A DNA stretch of 64,000 nucleotides from positions 4,214,032-4,278,031 of the forward strand of contig NZ_CP043006.1 in the NCBI RefSeq assembly GCF_008086345.1. The letters run 5' to 3'. The position numbers and the translations under genes are program-made. The notes under the pieces were generated by a model that saw nothing but the letters and a program-made list of their open reading frames with translations, was not told the origin of the DNA and searched no databases. The stretch comes from Chitinophaga sp. XS-30 (GTDB taxonomy: Bacteria; Bacteroidota; Bacteroidia; Chitinophagales; Chitinophagaceae). This document shows, piece by piece, positions 38,167 to 47,400 of this stretch; the stretch's first letter is position 1, and every line of letters starts with the position of its first letter.

Positions 38167-38328
38167 ATGTTTTCACGGATTTTCAAGAAAGAAAAGAAAC
38201 AACATGAAGTAAAGATCAGCAGCGCTGTAAGAGATTATAGCAAAGAACCTTACTTCGTAAAGAAAGCGGAAGCTGCCAGAGCGGTTTTATCCCGTTCCGT
38301 TTTCCCAAAAGATTTGCTAACCACCTGA
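38167..38328 (+). CDS. Small basic protein (53 residues) downstream of the DUF6934 gene
   Basis: ATG 38167 follows AAAAAGGAGGTCTTT, an unusually good Shine-Dalgarno for this genome, with five-base spacing. The product MFSRIFKKEKKQHEVKISSA continues with VRDYSKEPYFVKKAEAARAV and ends LLTT. It is rich in Lys/Arg and has no membrane segment. It is followed within about 20 bases by a terminator, so the DUF6934 gene and this frame form a neat two-gene unit. Function unknown. Confidence 0.55.
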   Translation: MFSRIFKKEKKQHEVKISSAVRDYSKEPYFVKKAEAARAVLSRSVFPKDLLTT

Positions 38329-38349
38329 CCTGACTTATTTCATTCTCAA

Positions 38350-38380
38350 AATCCTCCGGATCATCCGGGGGATTTTTTGT
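38350..38380 (+). terminator. Rho-independent terminator after the DUF6934 unit
   Basis: AATCCTCCGG pairs with CCGGGGGATT around ATCAT, allowing one G-T pair, and is followed directly by TTTTTTG. It is 20 bases after the small frame at 38167-38328. Confidence 0.8.
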
Positions 38381-38548
38381 TAGTGCCGGGTGTTCGTCAA
38401 AATAGCCCGGATTCAAATTTTCGGTTCCTCATAGCAACTCTTTCTGATCCGACCGCTGTTTTGCTTTGCAAGGCCCCGGACGGCCCGGCGGCGCATGCAT
38501 GTCTGGCATGTAAAAATTGGTCGTATCAGTAGAGAATTTTGCCGGAAA

Positions 38549-39910
38549 TCATGATGATGGCAGTTCCACCCTGATCTCTGTGCCTTCGTTCATCCGGCTG
38601 TCTACAATGATCTCCCCTTTATGCATGCGGATGATATTGTTCGTCAACGGCAGGCCGATGCCATATCCTTTGAAGGACTGGGTATTGGACGCACGAAAAA
38701 AGGGCGAAAATATATAGGGCAGATCTTCTGAAGGAATACCGATCCCCCTGTCCCGCACAATGATGATATTCTTTGAGTTGGTTGCCGCCAGCGCCAGTGA
38801 AACCGGGCTGTTGCTGGAATATTTCACGGCATTGCTGACAATATTGCTCAGCGCCAGTTCCAGTAACTGGAAGTTGCCGGGGATGCTCATTTTTTCTTCT
38901 TCTTCAGGGAAAAGACTGTAATCGATCTCTACTTTATTCTCCGGTGTGATCCGGTCTATCATATGTTTGACAGAAAAGAGCAATTCGTCGGTACGCACCA
39001 TTCCCCAATCCTGCTTCTTGCCGTCAAAACCCGTTTGCGCCAGATGCAGGAGGCTCCGGGTAATATGTTCCAGGCGTTCGGCCTCACGGAGCATGTTACG
39101 GATGGAAACCTGGTAGCTTCCGCAATCCCGCTCTTTCGTCAGCGCCAGTTCTGCTTCTCCGATGATGGCGGTCAGCGGCGTGCTCAACTCATGAGATGCA
39201 TTACTCACAAAGTTGTTCTGTGTTTCAAATGCCGTTTCAAGCCGGTCCAGCATATTATTGAAAGTAGCTGCCAGCTCGCTCATCTCATCCTGACCGGCGT
39301 TCGCTTCCACCCGCATGTGCAGATTCCCGGAGCTGATATTCTTTACCTGGTCCATGATCCGGTGAATGGGCTTGAGGATATAGTGGGAAAAAAACAGGCC
39401 CGCGCCGATGATCACAGTGGCGGCAATGATAAAGCATACCAGCAATATTCTTCGCAGCTCGGCCATATATTGCGCGCGATACTCATTGACCGCGGATACG
39501 ATCACAATATAATTGCCGTCCGTATGGGCATAAAGAATGCCTTCATAAAAACGTTCTCCTTTCCGCAGGGTTTCCTGGCCATTGCGGATAATGCTTTCAT
39601 AGAAACGTTGCGGGAGATCAAGTTCGGGATGTGGTCTCAGGCTGCCGGATGGCTTGACGGGAATGATGTACTCCTGCTCTGAAGGCAGTTTTTCCAGATG
39701 ACGGTCCCGGATGTAATTATAGGCCAGCGTATCTGTGCCTATTGGCGGAAAGGCGGCGTGGGCGGTCAGGTAGGCGCGTATCTCCAGACGTTTGTAAAAG
39801 TCCTCGAATGAATGCTGGTTGGCGAGATAATACACAAAAAAACTCATGCCTGTGATGATCGACACGGTCAGCAGCGCAAAGAGCAGCATGATCTTGTTAC
39901 TGATTTTCAT
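38549..39910 (-). CDS. Sensor histidine kinase with HAMP domain
   Basis: 453 residues. A first membrane helix (7-30), a periplasmic sensor of about 125 residues and a second helix (about 154-176) lead to HAMP (KPIHRIMDQVKNISSGNLHM), then the dimerisation domain with phospho-acceptor His240 in FVSNASHELSTPLTAI. The ATP-binding part has NIVSNAVKYSS, RDRGIGIP and GYGIGLPLTNNII. It phosphorylates the response regulator encoded 14 bases into its start. The signal is unknown. Confidence 0.95.
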   Translation of the reverse strand: MKISNKIMLLFALLTVSIITGMSFFVYYLANQHSFEDFYKRLEIRAYLTAHAAFPPIGTDTLAYNYIRDRHLEKLPSEQEYIIPVKPSGSLRPHPELDLPQRFYESIIRNGQETLRKGERFYEGILYAHTDGNYIVIVSAVNEYRAQYMAELRRILLVCFIIAATVIIGAGLFFSHYILKPIHRIMDQVKNISSGNLHMRVEANAGQDEMSELAATFNNMLDRLETAFETQNNFVSNASHELSTPLTAIIGEAELALTKERDCGSYQVSIRNMLREAERLEHITRSLLHLAQTGFDGKKQDWGMVRTDELLFSVKHMIDRITPENKVEIDYSLFPEEEEKMSIPGNFQLLELALSNIVSNAVKYSSNSPVSLALAATNSKNIIIVRDRGIGIPSEDLPYIFSPFFRASNTQSFKGYGIGLPLTNNIIRMHKGEIIVDSRMNEGTEIRVELPSS

Positions 39911-40610
39911 CTGTCAGCGTTTCCTTCAACATATAGCCATGTCCCACTACGGTATGAAGCAGTTCCGGCTCGTTATTCCTGTTTATTTTCTTCCGGAGGT
40001 AATTCACGTACACATCCACAACTTTGGTGTTCATATTAAAATCGATGCCCCAGACGTGCTCCAGTATCTCTACCCGGGATAATACCTTGCGGGGATTTCG
40101 CAGAAGGTATTCCAGCAGCCGGTATTCTGTGGCCGTCAGCATAATATTCCGGCCACTCCTGGCAGCCTGCTTCGTATCAGTATTCAGTTCCAGCTCCGCC
40201 AACCGCAGAATATTGCCCGGATGCGGTACGGGCTGACCATTGTATGCCGGCGCCTGCCTTCTCATCAGCGAACGGATACGCGCTTCCAGTTCCTGGAATT
40301 TGAAAGGCTTGGTCAGGTAGTCATCCGCGCCACTATCCAGCCCCACTACAACATTCTCCGTGGTCCCCAGAGCGGTCAGCATCAGTATCGGCACACGCAC
40401 GCCTTCGGACCGGAGTTGCCGGCAGACCTCAATGCCATTCCTGCCCGGCAACATCACATCTAGGATGATAAGACCGAAGTTATTCTTCCTCGCCATGTCC
40501 AGCCCAATTACCCCATCCGGTGCAACGCTGATCTCGTAGCCGGATTCGGTTAATCCCCTGGAAATAACGGACACCACCGCCGGTTCATCTTCTATTAGTA
40601 ATATTCTCAT
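39897..40610 (-). CDS. OmpR/PhoB-family response regulator
   Basis: 237 residues. The receiver domain has IEDEP, phospho-acceptor Asp51 in ILDVMLPGRNG, Thr in MLTALGT and Lys101 in YLTKPFK. The C-terminal winged helix has TATEYRLLEYLLRNPRKVLS and WGIDFNMNTKVVDVYVNYLR. The start at 40610 (MRILLIEDEP) is better than 40628. Its stop overlaps the kinase start by 14 bases. A phased TAACC repeat array lies in the divergent region to the next gene and is its likely binding site. Confidence 0.95.
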   Translation of the reverse strand: MRILLIEDEPAVVSVISRGLTESGYEISVAPDGVIGLDMARKNNFGLIILDVMLPGRNGIEVCRQLRSEGVRVPILMLTALGTTENVVVGLDSGADDYLTKPFKFQELEARIRSLMRRQAPAYNGQPVPHPGNILRLAELELNTDTKQAARSGRNIMLTATEYRLLEYLLRNPRKVLSRVEILEHVWGIDFNMNTKVVDVYVNYLRKKINRNNEPELLHTVVGHGYMLKETLTDENQ

Positions 40611-40683
40611 ATGAATCAATCTGTTCAAAATTAAGTGCAGAAGAGGAGAAAAAGACTTGAAAAGACATTCTCTTACCGGATTT

Positions 40684-40754
40684 TAACCTTTTTTAACCAA
40701 TATTCTAACCATTTTTCAGCAAAACCCTAACCTTCCATTTACCAGCTCTTAACC
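40684..40754 (+). promoter_or_regulatory. Phased TAACC direct repeats, likely response-regulator binding array
   Basis: TAACC occurs at 40684, 40694, 40706, 40728 and 40750, and TTACC at 40739. Spacing is 10, 12, 22, 11 and 11 bases, so all lie on the same DNA face. OmpR-family proteins bind direct repeats about 11 bases apart. The array ends 10 bases before the -7 box at 40764, covering the position of the missing -33 element. Confidence 0.6.
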
Positions 40755-40763
40755 CCACACCAA

Positions 40764-40771
40764 TAGTTTTG
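40764..40771 (+). promoter_or_regulatory. -7 promoter element of the UspA-like gene
   Basis: TAGTTTTG fits TAnnTTTG exactly and lies 19 bases before the ATG at 40791. The -33 region (about 40741-40744) reads ACCA, not TTTG, as expected for an activator-dependent promoter. Confidence 0.55.
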
Positions 40772-40790
40772 CCTTAAAATTAAATCGCTC

Positions 40791-41276
40791 ATGAAAAACA
40801 TTCTTGTACCCACAGATCTTTCCATCCGCTCTTTAAGTTATTTACACAGCTTGGCAGAACAGCATAATGAGGAGCTTAATATCACGCTGATGCATGCCCT
40901 CAAGCTGCCTGACTCTATCCTTGATTTCTGGGTCTTCTCCAGGTCTCCAAAACATTATGCTCTCGTGAGCAATGAATTCCGGGAAGCCTGCGAAGTCATG
41001 AAAAATAAATACTCCGGCGTGATCAACACCCTGCAGGTAGAATTCTTTTATGGCACCACCACCCCGGCATTACGCAACTTCCTGAAAGCGCACGAGATCC
41101 ACGAAATAGCGCTGCCGGAAGGATTGCGTTACCAATGCCCCTGCAATGACAGCTACAATCCTGACCGGCTCATCAAAAAATGCAAGCTGCCGGTAAAGCA
41201 CCTGAAAATGACCGTTCAAAAACAGGTGATCACCGCAGCGACCTCTATTTCCGAATTGCTGGTGGAACAACACTGA
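40791..41276 (+). CDS. UspA-like (universal stress family-related) protein, unknown function
   Basis: 161 residues. The start MKNILVPTDLSIRSLSYLHS is the first beta strand and helix of a UspA fold, and NITLMHALKLPDSI fits the second strand. The usual ATP loop GxxGx9GS is not present, and the C-terminal half (PEGLRYQCPCNDSYNPDRLI) diverges, so this is probably a non-nucleotide-binding relative. It starts the unit divergent from the response regulator, under the TAACC array, and precedes the bestrophin gene by 63 bases. Confidence 0.65.
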   Translation: MKNILVPTDLSIRSLSYLHSLAEQHNEELNITLMHALKLPDSILDFWVFSRSPKHYALVSNEFREACEVMKNKYSGVINTLQVEFFYGTTTPALRNFLKAHEIHEIALPEGLRYQCPCNDSYNPDRLIKKCKLPVKHLKMTVQKQVITAATSISELLVEQH

Positions 41277-41339
41277 AGTTATGCCCTCAACTGAGGCATA
41301 CGCAGGCCCACCTTCCTTGCAACATTAAACCCATTGGCT

Positions 41340-42260
41340 ATGCTACTGAAGAAAGGAATACCGCTGAATTATATATTCGGCAAGATCAAGTACGAAATAC
41401 TGGCTGTAACAGTTTACACATTGATCATTAATGTACTGTACTACCAGTATGGGCTGAAGAATATTTCCATTCCCCTTGCGGTACCCATGGTGCTGGGTAC
41501 AGTCCTGTCCCTCCTGCTGGCGTTCCGCTCCAACCAGGCATATGACAGGTGGTGGGAGGCGCGCACGATCTGGGGAGCCATTGTGAATGATTCCCGTACA
41601 CTGGTCCGGCAACTCACGTCCATGATGGATAATACCAACGAATCAGAGGAGACCAGGCATTTCCGGGACCAGTTCGTCAAAAGACAGATAGCATGGAATT
41701 ACGCCCTCGGGCAATCGCTCAGGAAAAAGGACCCGTTAAAAGGACTGGACCGGCTGCTCTCCCGCCGGGAACTGAATTACCTGGCTAAATTCGACAACAT
41801 TCCGGCAGGTTTGCTGCAGATGCACAGCCGCGACCTGAAATATGCACTGCAGCATGAATGGGTGAATCCGTATCAGCAGGTGGAGCTGGACCGGACCCTG
41901 ACGCGCCTTTGCGATTCGATGGGACGGTGCGAAAGGATCAAAAACACGATTTTCCCGGCTACCTACAGCCTGTACACCCACTTTGCCGTTATATTCTTCA
42001 TTCTGCTGCTGCCCTTCGCCCTGATCGATTTGCTGGGAATTGTGGAGGTTCCGCTGGTTGCTGCGATCTCCGCCTCCTTTTTGCTGATCGAGAAAATGGC
42101 CATCAATCTGCAGGACCCATTCGAGAACAAACCCACAGATACGCCCATGACGGCCATTGCCAGAAGAGTGGAACGCGACTTGTTACAGATGATGGAAGAA
42201 ACGCAATTGCCGGAGGAAGAAATCCCTCAAATGGACAGTCAGGCGTACTATGTACTGTGA
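41340..42260 (+). CDS. Bestrophin family ion channel (RFP-TM/UPF0187 protein)
   Basis: 306 residues. The family signature is clear: VLGTVLSLLLAFRSNQAYDR followed by WWEARTIWGAIVNDSRTLVR. Membrane segments lie at about 19-38 and 43-63, and again at 210-250 (FAVIFFILLLPFALIDLLGI). The C-terminus carries PFENKPTDTPMTAIARRVER. Bacterial bestrophins are homopentameric channels passing cations or anions. ATG 41340 is preferred over TTG 41334. Likely co-regulated with the UspA-like gene by the two-component system. Confidence 0.93.
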   Translation: MLLKKGIPLNYIFGKIKYEILAVTVYTLIINVLYYQYGLKNISIPLAVPMVLGTVLSLLLAFRSNQAYDRWWEARTIWGAIVNDSRTLVRQLTSMMDNTNESEETRHFRDQFVKRQIAWNYALGQSLRKKDPLKGLDRLLSRRELNYLAKFDNIPAGLLQMHSRDLKYALQHEWVNPYQQVELDRTLTRLCDSMGRCERIKNTIFPATYSLYTHFAVIFFILLLPFALIDLLGIVEVPLVAAISASFLLIEKMAINLQDPFENKPTDTPMTAIARRVERDLLQMMEETQLPEEEIPQMDSQAYYVL

Positions 42261-42476
42261 TTTTATCCAAAACTTTGTTAAAACCGCTATAAAATGCCGC
42301 CGTTTAAACATATATAATATTCGATTATATGAAGTTTACCCACAATACATCCGGAAGTTTTCATAAAGCGAAATACATTGTCCTCAAGACGGCCAGCCGG
42401 GATAACATATAACACGAAAAAGGGACGGCACAGATCATATATAATGGATAATTTCATGCGAAACCGGAATTATTCA

Positions 42477-42492
42477 CATGATATTTATCATG
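42477..42492. promoter_or_regulatory. 16-base inverted repeat between -33 and -7 of a promoter
   Basis: CATGATA-TT-TATCATG is a perfect inverted repeat with a two-base centre. It ends four bases before the TATCTTTG box, so a bound protein would cover the promoter. The regulator is not identified. Confidence 0.5.
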
Positions 42493-42496
42493 TTAC

Positions 42497-42504
42497 TATC
42501 TTTG
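42497..42504 (+). promoter_or_regulatory. -7 promoter element of the secreted protein gene
   Basis: TATCTTTG matches TAnnTTTG and lies 39 bases before the ATG at 42544. No TTTG was found 19 bases upstream; that position is taken by the inverted repeat 42477-42492. The rest of the 283-base gap (42261-42543) shows no gene. Confidence 0.5.
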
Positions 42505-42543
42505 CCAAAATGTAAATTTGTATCAGCACCAAAACGATAACAT

Positions 42544-43092
42544 ATGAAACGAATACTCCTCTCCATTTCCGTGGTATCGCTTACCCTTCTTAGCTTTCAG
42601 ACATTTGCGCAAAGCGGCGTGTACCTGAGCGCGGAAGACTTTGAGAATGCAAAGCTCAGTCATACAGCACACAAGATCAGCGCGTACGTGCCTTTACGTT
42701 ATTCCAAAGTAAAAGTGAATACACCAGGTGAAACCCTGTTGCTGGACAAAAGTGAGATCTTTGGTTTCCGCGATGAAAAACAGCGCGATTACCGCTTCAT
42801 CAACAATCACGCATACCTCATCCTGGATCACAAGTATTTTCATGTGTACAGCCGCGAGGTAGAGGTGTCAAAAGGTAAAGGGCGCATCAAGGAAACGAAG
42901 TATTATTTTAGTACTAACGCTGGCGCGGATATTCTTCCGTTGACAATCGCCAATCTGAAAAGAGCGTTTCCCGAACACAAGCGTTTTCACGATCTGCTGG
43001 ACCTGCAGTTCAGGCATGATCCTGAGCTGGTATGGTATGATCAGCATGCGCAGCAGTTCAAGGTGAAGTCTATCTTCGAGCAATCGATATAG
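42544..43092 (+). CDS. Exported protein of unknown function
   Basis: 182 residues with a clear signal peptide (MKRILLSISVVSLTLLSFQT then FAQ). The mature part is basic and beta-rich (KVNTPGETLLLDKSEIFGFR, RFINNHAYLILDHKYFHVYS), and no known domain was recognised. A possible palindromic operator and TATCTTTG box lie upstream, and a hairpin lies downstream. It stands alone between the bestrophin gene and the convergent phosphotriesterase-like gene. Probably periplasmic; a Bacteroidota-specific family is likely but was not checked. Confidence 0.75.
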   Translation: MKRILLSISVVSLTLLSFQTFAQSGVYLSAEDFENAKLSHTAHKISAYVPLRYSKVKVNTPGETLLLDKSEIFGFRDEKQRDYRFINNHAYLILDHKYFHVYSREVEVSKGKGRIKETKYYFSTNAGADILPLTIANLKRAFPEHKRFHDLLDLQFRHDPELVWYDQHAQQFKVKSIFEQSI

Positions 43093-43137
43093 GGCAAACA
43101 CAGGACGCCGGCTGCATAGACAGTAACAAATTTTTAA

Positions 43138-43165
43138 ACGGGTGTATCAAACTTGATACGCCCGT
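43138..43165. terminator. Bidirectional terminator between convergent genes
   Basis: ACGGGTGTATCAA pairs with TTGATACGCCCGT around AC, with one G-T pair. It is flanked on the left by TTTTTAA, so it has A/T-rich sides for both directions. It lies between the ends of the genes at 42544-43092 and 43198-44220. Confidence 0.65.
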
Positions 43166-43197
43166 TGTCCATTTATGCCTGTCCGTTTACGTGATCT

Positions 43198-44220
43198 TCA
43201 GTCCTTTTCCCTTCTAACCCTCACCGCGAAGGCCTCCACCGGGTTCCGCATCAGCACCTGCTCCACATCCTGGCGGGAGAATCCGTTTCGCAGCAACAGC
43301 GGAATGAATGCATTGAATATTTCGGTATAAGGACGATAAGGCCCTCCGCCCGGGTCGCCCACGTAATACCAGCCACTGTCTTGCGACAGCAATACTTTAT
43401 GCAGCAGGCGATGCGCTTTCATATATCCCAGAAAGCGGAGGTATTGGTCGTGATTGTCAGTTTTCAAAGCATCGAACTCTACCCAGGCGCCGGCTTCCGT
43501 CATTTCCCGGAAGATGGAAAAATCCGTTTCATTCTGGGCATGTATCCAAACGAATGCGGCCGGGGCAACCCCGTGCCCCCGGATGATCTGCAATTCTTCC
43601 CGCGCCGCAGCGCCATCACCGGAATGCACGGCAATCGTAAGACCGGTTTTCAGATGTGCCATAGCGCCCGCGTGTATGAGCTTTTGCTGCACTGCCGTTA
43701 GCGGGCCTTTATCTGCCGCCAGCTTGATAAATCCGGGACGCACGGCAGTGCCTTCAATACCTTCTTCGTATTCCCGCACCCAGCGTGCGGAAAGCTGCTC
43801 CGCCGTTTCGGCGTACGCGTGGGCCGGCAGATGTTTTTCTTTACTGGCACCGTAATAGCCGGTGTTGGTGACCAGTTGGAGGCTTGCGCCGTTGGCAAGG
43901 CGCTGCAACAGTTGCACATCCCGCCCGAGGTAGGCCGGGGTACACTCGAACATGGTTGCACATCCCGCCTTTCGGAGATCGTCCAGAAAAGGCAGGGCAG
44001 TGCGGTACACTTCCTCCGCATCATACCGGTCTTTACTGATCTTTCCGGCTTCAATAAAATCCACCATCACATGCTCATGCGTGAGGCAATAGCCAAGGCT
44101 GGATGCCGGTATCCATCCATTCACCCCCATGATGCGGAGCTTTGGCCTGGCGGCGTTTGCCAGAGAAGGCAACAGCAGCAGGGAAGCGAGGGACTGTAGG
44201 AAGGCTCTGCGATTTTTCAT
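43198..44220 (-). CDS. Phosphotriesterase-family amidohydrolase, exported (Tat-like signal)
   Basis: 340 residues; the start at 44220 gives MKNRRAFLQSLASLLLLPSL, a twin-arginine-like signal. The metal centre can be seen: HxH in CLTHEHVMVDF, the bridging Lys in FIKLAADKGP, His in IAVHSGDGAA, His in FVWIHAQNE and Asp in LLSQDSGWYY. Most members hydrolyse lactones or other esters and are not true organophosphate hydrolases. The substrate is unknown. It is divergent from the large LamG protein gene, with a 195-base gap holding a 12-base palindrome (CACGA-TG-TCGTG, 44320-44331). Confidence 0.88.
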   Translation of the reverse strand: MKNRRAFLQSLASLLLLPSLANAARPKLRIMGVNGWIPASSLGYCLTHEHVMVDFIEAGKISKDRYDAEEVYRTALPFLDDLRKAGCATMFECTPAYLGRDVQLLQRLANGASLQLVTNTGYYGASKEKHLPAHAYAETAEQLSARWVREYEEGIEGTAVRPGFIKLAADKGPLTAVQQKLIHAGAMAHLKTGLTIAVHSGDGAAAREELQIIRGHGVAPAAFVWIHAQNETDFSIFREMTEAGAWVEFDALKTDNHDQYLRFLGYMKAHRLLHKVLLSQDSGWYYVGDPGGGPYRPYTEIFNAFIPLLLRNGFSRQDVEQVLMRNPVEAFAVRVRREKD

Positions 44221-44415
44221 GCTGCTCCGAAGGTACAAAAATCAGCCGGGCCATGCCAGTCACCCGGCCCATTCCGCCATCTGCCGCCCAATACCCGACA
44301 TGCGTACTTTTACGCTTGACACGATGTCGTGCAATACATAACTTCGTTGATATCGTTATTACAGACCCCTATTGTCAATCCCCATACCTGATTCATAACC
44401 CCCAAAAAAATCCAC

Positions 44416-47400
44416 ATGAAACAGCTAAAAACGCTGATGTACGTGCGTGCTGAAAACAACGGAGCCTTTGACGGCTCAGTACATGGCTCGCAGGTAACAC
44501 TGAGCGGCAGCATTGCCCGCGCAGAAACAGAGAACCAGTTCCTTGTAAAGAAAGGCTTTATCAACATGGGCCGTATCCCGGAAGTGGAAAAGAGCGGCAC
44601 ATTCACACTGGAAGCCATTGTGATCCCGGATGCGGTAAAAGGCAGCCGGCAGAACATCATCGAATCCCAGTCCCCTCCCGCCGCGCTTTTCATTGATGCC
44701 AAGGGGCTGCTTACCGGCAGTGTGCATATCAAAGGCAGCGGCTGGAAGAGCCTCGCCGCCAAAACCGCACTCACTGCGGGGAAAACGCACCGCGTCAGGT
44801 TCTCCCGCGATGAGGCGGGCAAACTCGCCCTGGAGGTAAATGACAAAGCCGTGGCCTCGCTGAAGGTGACCGGCACGCTCGAACCCGTAGGCAAGCTGGG
44901 CTTCAGGGCGGGTGCGGGAATGGACGGCAGAAGCTACCAGTTCAAAGGCAAGATCGGTGACATCATCATCCGCGAAGGGGCCTTCACTTCAGCGGCCTGG
45001 AACACCCGCGTCAAGGCTGCAAAAACGCTGGAAACAAAGATCAAAGCAAAGATCGGCCTCAATGCCATCGTCAACGTGATCGCCAGTCTGGATGAAAGCA
45101 GGGCCCGTCTGCAGCCGGTCAAAGAGATCATGAACGCAGCCGGTGTGGAAAAGATCAGCGACCTGTCCACCCTTCAGATCAAAGTACCGACCTCCATCCC
45201 CAAAGGGAAAGTGCTGATCGCGCCGAGGAAACAGAAAGAAGTGAAAGTGAACTGGGGCAAGCTTGCCACCAGCTTTACGCAATTGACCGCGGCACAGAAG
45301 AAACAGCATCTTGCCCGTTACCTGCCGAACCGGAACAGTACGGCGGTACTAAAAACGGCTACGGCCGCTGCACCTGCTCCCTTAACCCCTTCGCGGCCGG
45401 TTGGCACCATCAATGCCACGGGCCTTTCCAGCCGGCTGGATGCGTTGACGGTACTTAACAGAACAGGTGTGCGGCTCTCCCGCGAAGCGATCAGCACCAG
45501 CCCGACCATAGAAGCATTCCGCAGCAACATCAGCCTGAACGAGGTCGTGCAGTTGACGGGAACAGGTTTAAAGCTGAACAACAAAGAAACTTTCCTGAAG
45601 CAGATTGCGGCCTTCAAGCCGGAGGCCTGGCCTTCGCTAACGGAAAATGTGCGGCCGCTCATGCTGCGCACGCTGCCGGTGAACACTTCCGTGATCATTG
45701 CGGGCGTGCTGGACCTTACCAATACACAGGTGATCATAGAGCCCGACGTGGAAAAACTTTATATCATTGCCGAGCGGGTGATCTGCGGCAGCAATGCGAA
45801 TATCACCTGGCGCAGGCCGGGCGGCTCCACCCCTCCCCGGCTGGATGATCCCGGCCTGAACGGCCGCGGATGGAACGGCATCCATACCAAATCCGGTTCC
45901 CGTCACGGGCTGGATGGTGAAAACGGCAGAGCCGGAGCCTCCGGCATCAGTGGCGCAGCCGGCCGCAATGCTCCTGCCCTGGAAATGTGGGTAAAAGATC
46001 TCACCAACATCCCCAATATCGATCTGAACGGTGAAAACGGCATCAAAGGTGGTACCGGCCAGCGAGGTGGCAGCGGCGGCGATGGCGCCGATGGCAGCGG
46101 CGGAAAACGCGCCTGGTTCTTTGGATGGCATTGCGTGAGCGACCCGGGAGACGGCGGAAACGGTGGCAATGGCGGGCGTGGCGGTGATGGCGGACGTGGC
46201 GGCAATGGCGGTCACGGCGGCGGCATCACCATCGGCGTGCTGGACGGCACATTGGCCACTACCGTCACCAATAACGCCTTCCGCCTGAAGAACCAGGGCG
46301 GCCAGCGCGGGCGCGGCGGCAATGGCGGCAGTGGCGGACGCGGAGGCAGCGGAGGACGCAGCGGCAACGGAGAAACCTGCCGGGATGCCCGCAACGGCGT
46401 GAGCGGCGCACAGGGCCAACCCGGCGCCACCGGCGCCGACGCAGCACTGGCAGGCCAGGACGCCGAAAACCGTTTCTTCCAGTTCTCCGAAGATGCCTGG
46501 GAAGAACTGCTGACCCGTCCGTTCATCACGGAGATCAACCCTTCCGAAGTATTCCCCGGCAACAACATCACACTGCGAGGCACACAGTTCGCGAATAACG
46601 ACCGGGTGATCATCGATGGCGTAGCCACGCTGGTACCTGTCATCAATCCGGACGAAAGCATCACTGTTACCGTACCTTCCAATATCGCAGGAGGGCAGAA
46701 ATCAGTGTACGTCAGGCGGGCATCGGACGGCACTGAAAGCAACCGTGTGCCGCTCCGCATCAAGCCGCAACTGGATACGCTGCCTGCCGCACTCGCACCG
46801 GCCACGGATATCACCATCAGCGGCAAGGCATTTCTGGCGGGCGCATCCGTGCTGGTGAACGGCGCTGCCATTCCGGCTTCCAGCGTTACACCCACCCAGA
46901 TCATTTTCCTGATGCCCGGCACCGGCGGAACCGGCAGCAGCGGCGGCAGCGTAAGCGTACAGGTGAGGAATCCCGATGGGATGGTGAGCAATAGCAGGAC
47001 AGCCACCAAACCCCGGGTGCTGGAAATACCCTTCACCTACGGCATCCATAATCTGCCTTTCAATAACTTCAAAGACGGCATACCCAGCTGGGGAACGTTT
47101 GAAGATACTTTCGGCGCGGCCGAGGTCTGGCATGAATTGCTGGACCCGGTATTCGGGCATCCGGTACTGACCGCTGCCTATTATGTTTTCTATGAGCATT
47201 TTCTTAAGGGTCAGGACAATGGCGGGCTGGCTACCGGTTTCTGTACTTCCCTCGCCAGCCTGGTGGCCGATAAACTGTGGAAAGGCGAAACGAATGCCAT
47301 TACCACCACCAAAGCCAGTGTGCATAAAATGCTCACCGCCATACACGGCAAACTGCTGAGCCGCGAAAGCCTGATCCACTTCCACGACCAGAGCCGGGAG

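Noticed and set aside
45900-46450. Repetitive GGC/GGT stretch that could be read as a repeat array
   Set aside because: The repeats are codon-level Gly-rich coding sequence in one open frame, with irregular spacing and no spacer pattern.
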